Source: Alphaproteobacteria bacterium | Lineage (GTDB): Bacteria; Pseudomonadota; Alphaproteobacteria; Micropepsales; Micropepsaceae | Assembly (NCBI GenBank): GCA_025924715.1 | Contig: JAICHV010000038.1 | Coordinates: forward strand, 1-35,848 | Reading direction: 5' to 3' | DNA: 35,848 bases | Shown here: positions 1 through 8,565 of the stretch, one piece after another | How the letters are laid out: each line of letters opens with the position of its first letter | Position numbering within the stretch: the stretch's first letter is position 1 | Notes under the pieces: generated by a model | Database searches by the model: none | What the model was told of the DNA's origin: nothing | What the model saw: the letters and a program-made list of their open reading frames with translations, nothing else | Made by a program: the position numbers and the translations under genes

Positions 1-458
1 CGCTGGAGAACTATGCCGGCAACGGTTCCTGGCGAACCCAGGAGAACGGCATCCCGCTGGATGTCTCGGGCGAGATCAACGGGCATAAATTCACCAAGCC
101 GGCCGAATTCCGCCAGGTGTTGCTGACCCGGGAGGACGACTTCCGCCATGCCGTGGTGCGCAAGGTGCTGTCTTATGCCTTGGGCCGGGGCATCCAGGGC
201 GGCGACCGGCCGGCGATCGAGCAGATCGTGGCCCAGGTCAAAGCCAATGGCGACACGTTCAACAGCGTCATCATGGGCGTGGTGCAGAGCTTTCCGTTCC
301 AGAATGCGCGGGGCGGCAAGGCCATGGACCCGGCCGCGATCGCTGCTGCCGCCAAACTGGATAAGGACGCCGCCGCTACCCGGGCCAAAAAGGCTGATAA
401 CGCGTCCGCCAAAGCCAAACCCCGCCTGCAGCCTGTCGGTCTGACAAACGGGAAGTGA
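1..458 (+). CDS. DUF1592-family surface protein, C-terminal part with DUF1585 domain (partial)
   Basis: The 5' end lies outside the window; the first complete codon begins at base 3 and TGA ends at 458. The visible ~150 residues fit the DUF1585 module that closes DUF1587/1595/1592/1588/1585 proteins: a GSW..ENGIPLDVSGEI start, a KPAEFRQVLL stretch, then VVRKVLSYALGRG and a final VVQSFPFQ. These are large exported proteins, often with a CxxCH motif, known from Planctomycetes, Myxococcota and some Proteobacteria; their function is not established. After the domain comes a tail of about 45 residues rich in Ala and Lys. A second, shorter member of the family lies at 22317-23951, so the locus carries two. 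The gene converges on the cupin_4 gene ending at 477, 18 bases away. Confidence 0.8.
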   Translation, partial: LENYAGNGSWRTQENGIPLDVSGEINGHKFTKPAEFRQVLLTREDDFRHAVVRKVLSYALGRGIQGGDRPAIEQIVAQVKANGDTFNSVIMGVVQSFPFQNARGGKAMDPAAIAAAAKLDKDAAATRAKKADNASAKAKPRLQPVGLTNGK

Positions 459-476
459 TTACGAAAGCATTGCGTT

Positions 477-1670
477 CTAGGCGCCGTCACCGGCTGGATT
501 CTCCGCCAACACCACCCCCGCCTTGGCGAGTGTCGTAAGGGTCTGCCGCAGCTCGGCGGCCGCATTCGCATCGCCTAGAGCGGCCACCAATTCGGCCACG
601 CTTATTGCTTCCACCTCCGACAAAAGCGCCAAGGCCGGTGCGACAAAGGCCTGCGCGCTATAGGTTTTGCCATAAGCCTGGAATTGCACTTTGTCGCCTC
701 TCGGCTCAAGCCTCAGCATATCGGCTGCCGCCAAACGGATACAGGTGTCATCGCGCAAGCGGCCCAGCTGGTCGTATGGCGCCTGTAACAGCCGCATGGG
801 AGGGCGGCCTCGGATCGGTGCGGCTTGGTTATGGCCAAATTCTGCCAGCGCATCGCCGGACAGCGCTTGTGACAGCAAGTCTTTTAAGCGGCCCACATGC
901 GCCGCCTTAGCCTCATCCCCGTCCAGGAGCGGCAATGGCTGGCGCGCCAAACTTTCCTGCTTTAGCTGATCCACGGCCCAGTGCAGAAAATCGACCCCCG
1001 TTGCCGCGCTTAGGCTCAAGCTCAGATGCAGGCTGGGCCCATTAAGGGGATGGGCGACATGCCACCACCCGCGCGGCAAATAAAGCAGATCGCCATCCTC
1101 AAGCGTAATATCCAGCACAGGCGAACCCGAAGGTCGGGCCGGCGCCTCGCCTTCGATGGTATATGGCTCTGTCGGAGGATAGATCTGCCAGCGCTTGCGC
1201 CCAGCCAACTGAAGCGCCAAGACGCTATGCGGATGCCAATGCAGACCGAAGCCCCTGATGTGGTGCCAACTCGCATAAAGGCTAGCGCCGCCACCGCGGC
1301 ATTTCAGGGCCCGGCACACCGACAGCGACAAGGCTCGCACCGGCAGGGAAAGCTCAGCCATGTTCTCCAGCAGCAGCGAAGCCCCGGCCGCCAACAAAGC
1401 GGTCAGACATCCCGATTCTATCCGCGGGATGTTGCCGGCGCCGGGTAGCGTGCGGAAGAATTTCTCGGGCGGAATGAAACTGCCTTCCCGTGCCAGCTTG
1501 AGCTGATCGGGCAGCAGCCGGTGGTTTTCCAAAAACTCATTCAGGCCGTCCCAGTTCACCAGACCCGCGAAACGGCCTGCCGAACCCTTTTGATGCAGGC
1601 AGTTCTTTTCCCAATAGCGCGCAACGAAAGCGCTGCGGTCGAGAGGGCGGATCAGCTCGTCAAACTCCAT
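477..1670 (-). CDS. JmjC/cupin_4 (RoxA-like) oxygenase paralogue with altered HxH metal motif
   Basis: This 397-residue protein belongs to the cupin_4/JmjC group (PF08007), 2-oxoglutarate- and Fe(II)-dependent hydroxylases whose known members (RoxA/YcfD, human MINA53/NO66) hydroxylate ribosomal proteins. The fold signature is clear: an N-terminal YWEKN..H segment, LHWHPHSVLALQLAGRKRW at about 143-161, and LYLPRGWWHVAHP at 197-208. The facial triad normally reads HxD...H. Here the first pair is H144-W-H146, so the acidic ligand is replaced by His, while the distal H204 remains. The upstream paralogue keeps HWD. The ATG shares one base with that paralogue's stop codon (TGATG), so translation is probably coupled. 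It may be a hydroxylase with unusual iron coordination or a non-catalytic partner. No signal peptide is seen, so it should be cytoplasmic. Confidence 0.85.
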   Translation of the reverse strand: MEFDELIRPLDRSAFVARYWEKNCLHQKGSAGRFAGLVNWDGLNEFLENHRLLPDQLKLAREGSFIPPEKFFRTLPGAGNIPRIESGCLTALLAAGASLLLENMAELSLPVRALSLSVCRALKCRGGGASLYASWHHIRGFGLHWHPHSVLALQLAGRKRWQIYPPTEPYTIEGEAPARPSGSPVLDITLEDGDLLYLPRGWWHVAHPLNGPSLHLSLSLSAATGVDFLHWAVDQLKQESLARQPLPLLDGDEAKAAHVGRLKDLLSQALSGDALAEFGHNQAAPIRGRPPMRLLQAPYDQLGRLRDDTCIRLAAADMLRLEPRGDKVQFQAYGKTYSAQAFVAPALALLSEVEAISVAELVAALGDANAAAELRQTLTTLAKAGVVLAENPAGDGA

Positions 1671-2836
1671 CAGACTTGCTCCACCGATACGATGCCGGCG
1701 CGCGCCATGGTTTCCAGCACGGTCGCCAGAGCGGCAGGATCGGCGATCATCGCGTTCATCTCTCCGACGCTGCGCGCGGCGCTATCCGACAGCGCCGCCA
1801 GTGCGGGTTCCAGCGCGGCGGGCACCGTGTAATCGACGTCATAGGCACGGAAGGTGGTATCCTCGCCTTGACGTCGGAAGCTGAGGACATGCGAAGAGGC
1901 GAGGCGGATGCGGCTGGCCTCGGTCAATGGCGCCCGCTGTTCGTAGGGCGCATGAGGCAGGCGGACGCGGGGGCGGCCGCGCTCATGGTCGCTGGCCTCG
2001 CGCAGGAACTCATCGAGGGTACCCTCATGGATCATCGCGCTCATCGCCGCGCGCAGTTCAGCCATATGAGCGGCTTTCTCTCCGGGTGTCTTCAGACTGG
2101 GCAGGTTCTGGCGCAGCAAAGGGGCCGATCGCATCTTCTCGAAAAGCCAGTTGAGCATGTTCAAGCCATGCAGCGGCGTAATCCCCACCGTCAGGTGGAG
2201 GCTGGGTTGATTGATGGGGTGCGCCACATGCCACCAGCCCCGCGGCAGATAAAGCGTATCGCCATCTTCCAGCACACCTTCCCAGTCCGGCTTGCCGCTG
2301 GGCTTTGGCGTGTCATGCCGATTTAAGGAATAAGGCCGGGTGGGCTGGTAGACTTGCCAGCGTTTGCGGCCGCTCACCTGCAGAATAAAAATCTCCTCGG
2401 CATCCCAATGCAGATCGAAGCCTTTCTGGGTGTGCCAGCCCGCATAGAGGTTGACATGGGCGCGCGCTTTCACGGCATCGCGGAAACATTCCGCCACCTC
2501 GCGCATGGCTGGATGAATTTCGTCGATGGTATTCAAGATGAGCGACGCGCCGCCGGCCAGCAACGCCACGAGCCGGCCGGGATCGGCCCGTGAGACGCTG
2601 CCGCGGCCTGGAGGAGCCGACAGGAAGCGTTCGGGCTCCAATGTGCGGCCGTCCTGGGACAGCTTGATATGCGGCGAGGTGAGCCGGTGGTTGTCTATCA
2701 ACCTATTCAGCGCGTCCCAACCGAAAAGCTCGGCGAAGCGGCCAGGCTCCCCCCTCTGATGCAGAAGGTTCTGTTCCCAGTAATCGCGCAAGAAGCGGTC
2801 GCGCGTGAGCGGTGCCAGAAGTTGCTCGAATTCCAT
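1670..2836 (-). CDS. JmjC/cupin_4 (RoxA-like) 2-oxoglutarate-dependent oxygenase
   Basis: The 388-residue product has the complete cupin_4/JmjC core. LHWDAEEIFILQVSGRKRW at about 142-160 supplies H143 and D145, and YLPRGWWHVAHP supplies H203, completing an HxD...H Fe(II) triad. The N-terminal FLRDYWEQN..H segment is typical of RoxA/YcfD-type ribosomal oxygenases, which hydroxylate Arg or His in ribosomal proteins; the substrate here is unknown. It is about as long as its downstream neighbour and clearly paralogous to it throughout, and the two overlap by one base. A ModA-like gene lies 104 bases upstream on the same strand and may be cotranscribed. The ATG at 2836 has no good Shine-Dalgarno sequence. 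The protein lacks an export signal. Confidence 0.88.
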   Translation of the reverse strand: MEFEQLLAPLTRDRFLRDYWEQNLLHQRGEPGRFAELFGWDALNRLIDNHRLTSPHIKLSQDGRTLEPERFLSAPPGRGSVSRADPGRLVALLAGGASLILNTIDEIHPAMREVAECFRDAVKARAHVNLYAGWHTQKGFDLHWDAEEIFILQVSGRKRWQVYQPTRPYSLNRHDTPKPSGKPDWEGVLEDGDTLYLPRGWWHVAHPINQPSLHLTVGITPLHGLNMLNWLFEKMRSAPLLRQNLPSLKTPGEKAAHMAELRAAMSAMIHEGTLDEFLREASDHERGRPRVRLPHAPYEQRAPLTEASRIRLASSHVLSFRRQGEDTTFRAYDVDYTVPAALEPALAALSDSAARSVGEMNAMIADPAALATVLETMARAGIVSVEQV

Positions 2837-2940
2837 GCTTCATTGTAGCTTGCGGCGGCCGGGAGCGTCCATTGCACAGCTGCCTTTTGCGTGGGGACAA
2901 GGCAGCGCCCGCCTCCGCAGAACACCGGCTAGGCTTTGTC

Positions 2941-3690
2941 CTAGCGGTCGACGCCCACCTTTTCCCACACCGCCGCGGCTTCCGGGCGGGTGATATATCG
3001 CAGAAAGGCGAGCCCCACATCCGATGACATGGATTTCGCCGGGACCGCGGCGGAAAAATCCAGATGCGCCTGCCAGACGGGCGGTAACGGGCCGACAATC
3101 TCCAGACCGGGCGACGATATCACTTCGCTCATGGATTGGATGGCGACTTCCGCGCCTCCCTGGGCCATCACGCGGCCGGGCCCTGCGGGCACCAGCTTGA
3201 ACTTGACCCCGGCAAATTGCGGGTCCTGGAAGACGCGCGCCAGGATCATCCCGCCCGCGCTACCGGTCGAAGGATCATTGATGGCAACCGAACGCGCCGC
3301 CAGCAACGCGGCACGGAATTTCTCGGGTGTCGAAATATCGGGATGGGGCGCGCCGGCCTTGACGAGAAAAGCCATCTCCACCCGGCCCAGGCGGATTTTC
3401 GTATCCGCCTTGAGGGCACCTTTCTGCTCCACAGCGTCCATGTCCGCCGTCGGCAAAACGACCAAGTCGGCTGGCTCGTTGCTGGCCAGCGTCGCGGGAA
3501 TCGTTCCCGCATTGGCGAAGGAGAGATCCACAACCGTGCCGGTTTGCTGCGTGAAGCCCTTGGCCAAGACTTCCATCCCAGCTCTGACACCGGTCGGGGA
3601 TAGAACATGGATTTCGGCGGCCTTTGCGCTCGGCGCTGCGAATGACAGGCAAAACAGGGCCATGAGGGAGGCGAGAAGAGTGCGACGCAT
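2941..3690 (-). CDS. Orphan ModA-like extracellular solute-binding protein
   Basis: The 249-residue protein opens with a Sec signal ending near SAKAA (about residue 24). It then has the type-II periplasmic binding fold of the molybdate/sulfate group (SBP_bac_11): IHVLSPTGVRAGMEVLAKGF, a PADLVVLPTADMDAVEQ segment, and NDPSTGSAGGMILARVF near the hinge. No permease or ATPase gene follows; the downstream genes are cytoplasmic cupin_4 oxygenases. A clear paralogue sits at 8566-9330, sharing the GAPHPDIST...FR.ALLAA block and the GSAGG loop. Without transporter partners it may be a periplasmic sensor or scavenger, or may use a distant transporter. The start is fixed by an AGGAGGTGAT ribosome-binding site directly in front of the ATG. 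Confidence 0.82.
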   Translation of the reverse strand: MRRTLLASLMALFCLSFAAPSAKAAEIHVLSPTGVRAGMEVLAKGFTQQTGTVVDLSFANAGTIPATLASNEPADLVVLPTADMDAVEQKGALKADTKIRLGRVEMAFLVKAGAPHPDISTPEKFRAALLAARSVAINDPSTGSAGGMILARVFQDPQFAGVKFKLVPAGPGRVMAQGGAEVAIQSMSEVISSPGLEIVGPLPPVWQAHLDFSAAVPAKSMSSDVGLAFLRYITRPEAAAVWEKVGVDR

Positions 3691-3700
3691 ATCACCTCCT
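3691..3700 (-). promoter_or_regulatory. Near-perfect Shine-Dalgarno of the ModA-like gene
   Basis: On the minus strand the ten bases before the ATG at 3690 read AGGAGGTGAT. This matches the canonical anti-Shine-Dalgarno complement along its full length, far better than the starts of neighbouring genes. It supports the chosen start and suggests strong translation. Confidence 0.75.
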
Positions 3701-3774
3701 GAATATCTTAAATGCGGCGGTCGGGCACGGTTATGCAGCTAAGTCTAGAGCATGCGCGATAACCAGCAAAGTTC

Positions 3775-5841
3775 TTACCGGTCAAGAAATTCCAGCGTGG
3801 TTCGTTTTCCCTGCCGCGCCCGAAGCCTGGCGGGACGGCCGTGCAGCCAAAGCCGCTCGACTTCGATTTCCTTCCACCCCTCGGGTAGAATGACGTCCCG
3901 CTGTGGCCAGGTCGATGGCGGACCGTCATTCAGCTTGAGCGCTGGAAAACCCTGCAGCAGGCTCATCATAAATCCTCCCATATTGGCAAAGAACGGTCCC
4001 GCGATGGGCTGCTCGGGAAACCGGTCGGGGCGATACTCCAAGGTTTGCAGAAAGCGGCCGGCCACGAATTGGGAATAGCCTTCTTCCAGCAATTTGGCGG
4101 CCAGGTCGCGCTTGCCCCGCTCCGCCGCCCAGACCCCATAAAAGGCCGAAAGCATGGGGCTGCCGATATAGGCCTTGGCGCGGGGTAGATAATAGTCGAG
4201 CGTCCGCTCCCATACGCGCGGCGGCAACTCGCTCCATAGCGGAAACAGACCCATAAGCGGTGAGGGCGTTGCCGCTTTTTCCTCATTGGCGCGGAAATCG
4301 TCATGGGAAACCAGCACGCCGTCCCGCAGAGGCAGCACCAGGCGGTCCGCAATTTCGCGCCATTGATTGCCGGGAGTGCGGCCCAGCAAGCCGGCGACCT
4401 CCAGCGCACCCTCAAGCACGGCGCGCGCCGACAACATTGTATAGGCTTCGTTGTCGCATTCCTGTTCGCGCTCGGCGATGCCCATGCAGCGGCGAATTTC
4501 AAAGCCGCGCCGTGAGCGATGGCTGCGGCTCACAATCCAGTCGGCCACGCCCGCCAGTATGGGCCAGGTCCGATCCCGAAGGAAGTTGCGATTCCCCGTG
4601 GCGCGGGCGAAATGCAGAAAGGCCAGCGCGACATCCATCGAGACATGATCTTCATGCCAGGCGGCGCGGCCGGGGGAGGGCGCGGCTTCCTCTCCTGTGC
4701 TGGGGCCGCTTTCCCAGGGAAATTGCAAACCGCCGCGTCCCATGCATTGGGCATTGCTGCGCGCCGCGGCGAGGGAACGGGAGCGGTACTGCAACAAGGC
4801 CGCCGCGCCCTCGGGCTGCAAAAAGGTGAGCGGCGGGACGGCAAAAGTCTCGATGTCCCACATCACATGCCCATAATAATAATGATAGTCGTGCCAGGTC
4901 GCCAACCCGAACATCGAGGTGGAAGCCGGCGATCCGACATGGACCGAACTGTTCAGATAAAAAAGGGCGGCGTCCGCCAACTGCTGCCAGTTGCGGCCTG
5001 CGCCGTGCAGCAATATCCGGCCTTTCCACAATTCGTCCCATTCGGCGCGGTTGGCTGCGCGCAGTGCGGCAAAGCCGTAATGCGCGGCCAGTGCCACCAT
5101 GCGCTCGGCCTGACGGTCAGGCTGGGCGTGCAAGACGCTGGGCACCATGCTGACGATCTGGCGCAAAACATAGGGCCGCCCGGCACGGGCGCGCAGGCCA
5201 TACTGGGTGATGAGGTGGCTTTGTCGACCGCCGCCCGGTTTTTCGCGCTGGGCGCTATCGCCCATTTGCGTGACCAGGGCGATGCCACAATGGCTAAATC
5301 CCGCAGCGCTTTTCCAACACAGGCTGCCATCAATTTCATTTTTGTCCTCGCCCGGAGGTTTTGCGGTGTGGCATTCGAGATATCCTTCGATGCCATCGGT
5401 ATCGACCAGACTTTGCAACTTCAAACCACAGGCGCGATCGACCCGCACCGTCACTTGCTGGACCGCCAAGGTCGGTTGATGGCGGCAGCAAAAGGTCAGG
5501 ACTTCAATGTCTGCCGTAACCTCTCCCACGCCGAAGCGAAGATGCGTACTGAGCTCGCCAGAGGAAAAATCATAGGCCTGATCGACCACCGTCACCAGGT
5601 GTGGGACATCTCCCAGCCAGACGCCATCGATGGAAAGATTTCCGGCAAAGGGGTAAGGCGCGACAGCGGCGGCCTCGATCTTGCGCTGGGGATGAAGACC
5701 GCTATAGCCGCAGAGCAGAGCCATGCCGGCCATCAGGGGGTTCTCGCGCACGCGAAGTCCCATAAGGCCGTTGGAGAGATAGGCGGGCAATTCGCGGCGG
5801 CCGGCACCTGTGGCGCGGGGCGGGTCTAGCGGGGCACTCAT
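3775..5841 (-). CDS. Glycoside hydrolase family 65-type (ATH1/PGGHG-like) enzyme
   Basis: From ATG at 5841 the product is 688 residues. A longer open frame continues upstream, but it would run into the divergent hydrolase gene, so the shorter start is preferred. The layout fits GH65: an N-terminal beta-sandwich (about 15-270) followed by an (alpha/alpha)6 barrel with SMFGLATWHDYHYYYGHVMWD, WDIE at 328-331, and WHEDHVSMD with E397 in the place of the general acid. A later CDNEAYTM segment resembles the third acidic position of acid trehalase / glucosylgalactosyl-hydroxylysine glucosidase relatives. GH65 enzymes hydrolyse or phosphorolyse alpha-glucosides such as trehalose, maltose or kojibiose. 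No signal peptide is visible, so it probably acts in the cytoplasm. Whether it is a hydrolase or a phosphorylase, and its substrate, cannot be read from the sequence. Confidence 0.78.
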   Translation of the reverse strand: MSAPLDPPRATGAGRRELPAYLSNGLMGLRVRENPLMAGMALLCGYSGLHPQRKIEAAAVAPYPFAGNLSIDGVWLGDVPHLVTVVDQAYDFSSGELSTHLRFGVGEVTADIEVLTFCCRHQPTLAVQQVTVRVDRACGLKLQSLVDTDGIEGYLECHTAKPPGEDKNEIDGSLCWKSAAGFSHCGIALVTQMGDSAQREKPGGGRQSHLITQYGLRARAGRPYVLRQIVSMVPSVLHAQPDRQAERMVALAAHYGFAALRAANRAEWDELWKGRILLHGAGRNWQQLADAALFYLNSSVHVGSPASTSMFGLATWHDYHYYYGHVMWDIETFAVPPLTFLQPEGAAALLQYRSRSLAAARSNAQCMGRGGLQFPWESGPSTGEEAAPSPGRAAWHEDHVSMDVALAFLHFARATGNRNFLRDRTWPILAGVADWIVSRSHRSRRGFEIRRCMGIAEREQECDNEAYTMLSARAVLEGALEVAGLLGRTPGNQWREIADRLVLPLRDGVLVSHDDFRANEEKAATPSPLMGLFPLWSELPPRVWERTLDYYLPRAKAYIGSPMLSAFYGVWAAERGKRDLAAKLLEEGYSQFVAGRFLQTLEYRPDRFPEQPIAGPFFANMGGFMMSLLQGFPALKLNDGPPSTWPQRDVILPEGWKEIEVERLWLHGRPARLRARQGKRTTLEFLDR

Positions 5842-6003
5842 GGCAAACCCAACGCCTGGATGGCAAAAAAGGCGCAACGTTTGCGCCTTCGCCGCATTTC
5901 TTCTCGCAAGCCAAGGCCGCCTTTGTTCAAAAGCGCTCATTTTCGCGCGCTGGTCCCCTTGCTGCACCCATGTTAGCCTTGCCAAAATGACGGGGAGGCT
6001 GGA

Positions 6004-7110
6004 ATGCGTGCTCGCAAATTGTCGGTGGCTTTGCTGTTGCTGGCGGCGCCGGCCGCGGCGCAGAACCGGGCGGCAATCGCCAGCAATGATCATTATACCA
6101 ATGTCGTCTCCAGCGCCCCTTCTGAAGCGGGGCAGACGGTGCGGCTGTATCTGCGCGAGCGGGTGAAGGGTGCACCCGATCCGGGCAAACTCGTCCTCTT
6201 CATCCACGGCGCCGGCACGCCCGCCGAAGTCAGTTTCGACGTGCCTTATGCCGACTACAGTTGGATGGCCTATCTCGCCGATGCGGGGTACGACGTTTTC
6301 GCCGTCGATATGGAAGGCTATGGCCGCAGCGCTCGTCCCGCTGCCATGGCGGATAAATGCAATCTCTCCGAAGCGCAGCGCGCGCAATATAAAGTGCCCG
6401 CCGATTGCAAGCCGACCATGACCGGAGGTGTTACGACGCTGGCCTCGGATTGGAACGATGTCGGCGCTGCCATCGATTATGTCCTCAAACTGCGCGGCGC
6501 GCAGAAGCTAAGTCTGATCGGCTGGTCGCAGGGCGGCCCGCGTTCGGCCGGTTGGGCGGCCCAGCATCCCGACAAAGTGAACAGACTGGTGCTGCTGGCG
6601 CCCGCCTATAACAACGGCACTCGTCCCGCCGGGCCGCCCGCAGCGTCCCGGCCGCGCAGCAACGCCGCCTTCAATGTGCAGACGCATGAAGATTTGGTGG
6701 CGCTTTGGAACCGGCAAGCGCCTTGCCCGGGCCAATATGAAGCGGCAACGCTGGATTCGGTATGGCACGAGCTGCTCGCCTCCGATCCGGTCGGCGCCCG
6801 CTGGAATCCGCCCGCGCGCCGGGCTCCCGTTACCGCGCCCGGTCCCGGCTGGACGCAAGAAATGGCGAAGAACACGAAGATTCCCACTTTAATGGTGTCC
6901 GGCGTCAATGACGGCCAGGTTAATCCGCAGAATGTCCGCAATCTTTACGCCGATATCGGCGGCGACAAGGTCTTTGTCGATCTCGCCTGCTCGTCGCATA
7001 ACGCCATGTGGGAAAAGAACCACCTGCTGCTGTTCGCCGTCTCACGCGAATGGCTGGATCGGGGCACGGTGAACGGCCAGAAGAACGTGATGCTGAAATT
7101 GGGATACTGA
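6004..7110 (+). CDS. Exported alpha/beta hydrolase
   Basis: The 368-residue protein has a short Sec signal (MRARKLSVALLLLAAPAAAQ). An alpha/beta hydrolase fold follows: LVLFIHGAG (oxyanion strand) near 64, AYLADAGYDVFAVDMEGYGRS near 90-109, and a nucleophile elbow GWSQGG with S175. Likely triad partners are D303 in GVNDGQ and H332 in SSHNAMW. Four cysteines in the mature part could form disulfides in the periplasm. A GGGGAGG ribosome-binding site five bases before the ATG supports the start. It is divergent from the GH65 gene and converges with the NHL gene, whose stop is three bases away. It is probably an esterase or lactonase, with unknown substrate. Confidence 0.85.
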   Translation: MRARKLSVALLLLAAPAAAQNRAAIASNDHYTNVVSSAPSEAGQTVRLYLRERVKGAPDPGKLVLFIHGAGTPAEVSFDVPYADYSWMAYLADAGYDVFAVDMEGYGRSARPAAMADKCNLSEAQRAQYKVPADCKPTMTGGVTTLASDWNDVGAAIDYVLKLRGAQKLSLIGWSQGGPRSAGWAAQHPDKVNRLVLLAPAYNNGTRPAGPPAASRPRSNAAFNVQTHEDLVALWNRQAPCPGQYEAATLDSVWHELLASDPVGARWNPPARRAPVTAPGPGWTQEMAKNTKIPTLMVSGVNDGQVNPQNVRNLYADIGGDKVFVDLACSSHNAMWEKNHLLLFAVSREWLDRGTVNGQKNVMLKLGY

Positions 7111-7113
7111 CCA

Positions 7114-8394
7114 TCAGTTTGTCCGACGATATCGCTTGATGTCGTTGTTGACGGTGTCGGCGACATAGATCGTCTTGCCATCGGGCGACATCGTCATCGC
7201 ATGGGCTTCGCCGAACTCATTGGCGCCAAAGCCCTCCTTGCCGGCCCAGCCCAGAACATTGCCGTTCTTGTCCAGATGCATGAACATGCCGTCAAAGCCG
7301 GCCGTCATCCACAATTGATCCTTGCTGTCGATGTAAAGACTGCAGATTAGGTTTTGCATATGCACGGTCTTCAGATGTTTACCGTTTGAATCATAGATCA
7401 AAAGATTCTTGGCCTCGCGGTCGCCGATAAACACCGTGCCTTCCTTGTCGACCGCAAGGGCATGGATGTTCGCCGCCGGAGGCGTATTGTCCTCATGTTT
7501 CAAAGTCCAGGTGGTGAGGAATTTCCCGTTCTTGTCGAATTTGACGACGCGCGGGTCCGGCCCGCCATGCCCGGTCGAGACAAAGACATCGCCCTTGGGG
7601 CCGACGGCCACTGCCGTCGGCTCGTTGAACAGATGGTCCCCCTTGGCTTCGTCCCAGCTGCCGGCTTTGCCATTGGTGCCCAGTCGCATCAACACCTCGC
7701 CGCGCGAGTTCAGCTTGACCACCGTGCTGCATTGCTGATCGCTCAGCCAGATATTGTCGTCCTTGTCGATGAACATGCCGTGGGGACGCGAGACGATGTC
7801 GGGATCGAAGCTGCGTACCAGCCTGTTGTCGGCATCATATTCGAGCAATTCGTACATCGGCTCGCGCTGGAAGGCGACCAGATGGCCGTTCTTGAGCAGG
7901 CCGACGCTGGCGACATTGGCAAATTGCGTGCCCGTCGGCGGATTGGGCCCCTCGACATTCTCGTAAGGCAGCATGGGCGCCGTGGGGATCACCGTGCCGC
8001 GCATCGCCATGCCGGCGGCCCCAAGCGGCACCGCACCGCCTCCGCCACCAGCCCGCGCACCACGCGCGCCGGCTGCGCCAGCGGCAGGTTGCGCGGCCCG
8101 GCCCGCACCGCGTCCGGCAGCTGGCGCGGCGGCTGCTTCCGCCCAGGGATTGGCGACCACCTGAGGCGGATTATTTCCGCCATAGGGCAGCGCCGCCTGG
8201 CCAGCCGGTTGCACCGCACCATAATTCATCACCAGATCGCAGGCGACACCCGCACCGGAATCGGTGCCGCGCGGGTTGGCCACATTGGGCGGCCGCGTCG
8301 CCATGGTGCTGCGGGCGGGGGCGGCGACATCTTGCGCGAAAACGGCTGACGACACGCCAAGACCAACTATTCCCCAGAGAATGGATCGTTTCAT
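7114..8394 (-). CDS. Exported NHL-repeat six-bladed beta-propeller protein
   Basis: From the ATG at 8394 the product is 426 residues with a Sec signal (MKRSILWGIVGLGVSSAVFA). The first third (about 22-155) is Pro/Ala rich and includes an Ala/Gly/Arg stretch at about 87-125. From about 160 to the end are repeated NHL-type blades: FDPDIVSRPHGMFIDKDDNIW, FNEPTAVAVGPKGDVFVSTG, IHALAVDKEGTVFIGDREAKN and a final GEAHAMTMSPDGKTIYVADT. Propellers of this kind act as binding platforms or as peptidyl-alpha-hydroxyglycine lyase-like enzymes; nothing here proves catalysis. It lies divergent to the five-gene operon starting at 8566, with a 171-base shared control region, and may serve the same process. 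Confidence 0.82.
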   Translation of the reverse strand: MKRSILWGIVGLGVSSAVFAQDVAAPARSTMATRPPNVANPRGTDSGAGVACDLVMNYGAVQPAGQAALPYGGNNPPQVVANPWAEAAAAPAAGRGAGRAAQPAAGAAGARGARAGGGGGAVPLGAAGMAMRGTVIPTAPMLPYENVEGPNPPTGTQFANVASVGLLKNGHLVAFQREPMYELLEYDADNRLVRSFDPDIVSRPHGMFIDKDDNIWLSDQQCSTVVKLNSRGEVLMRLGTNGKAGSWDEAKGDHLFNEPTAVAVGPKGDVFVSTGHGGPDPRVVKFDKNGKFLTTWTLKHEDNTPPAANIHALAVDKEGTVFIGDREAKNLLIYDSNGKHLKTVHMQNLICSLYIDSKDQLWMTAGFDGMFMHLDKNGNVLGWAGKEGFGANEFGEAHAMTMSPDGKTIYVADTVNNDIKRYRRTN

Positions 8395-8565
8395 CTGCCT
8401 ATCTCCCCAACACATGTTTTGATCAGCCTAAGCCAAACGGCGGGCAAAGCCTAGACGATCAAGTTGCGCGGTCACGCGATTGCTGGTTGACTTCGCCGGC
8501 GTCCGGCTTTCGCCCGGCATCTCTGCGTCTCGCTGTCGGCTGATGAAGTGTTGATTGGGGGTCCC

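Noticed and set aside
4519..5829. Plus-strand open frame of more than 430 codons opposite the GH65-type gene
   Set aside because: No family motif, and it is fully antisense to a gene with clear GH65 motifs.
5842..6387. N-terminal extension of the GH65-type gene
   Set aside because: It would overlap the start of the divergent exported hydrolase, which has a strong ribosome-binding site and signal peptide; the extension has no GH65 similarity.
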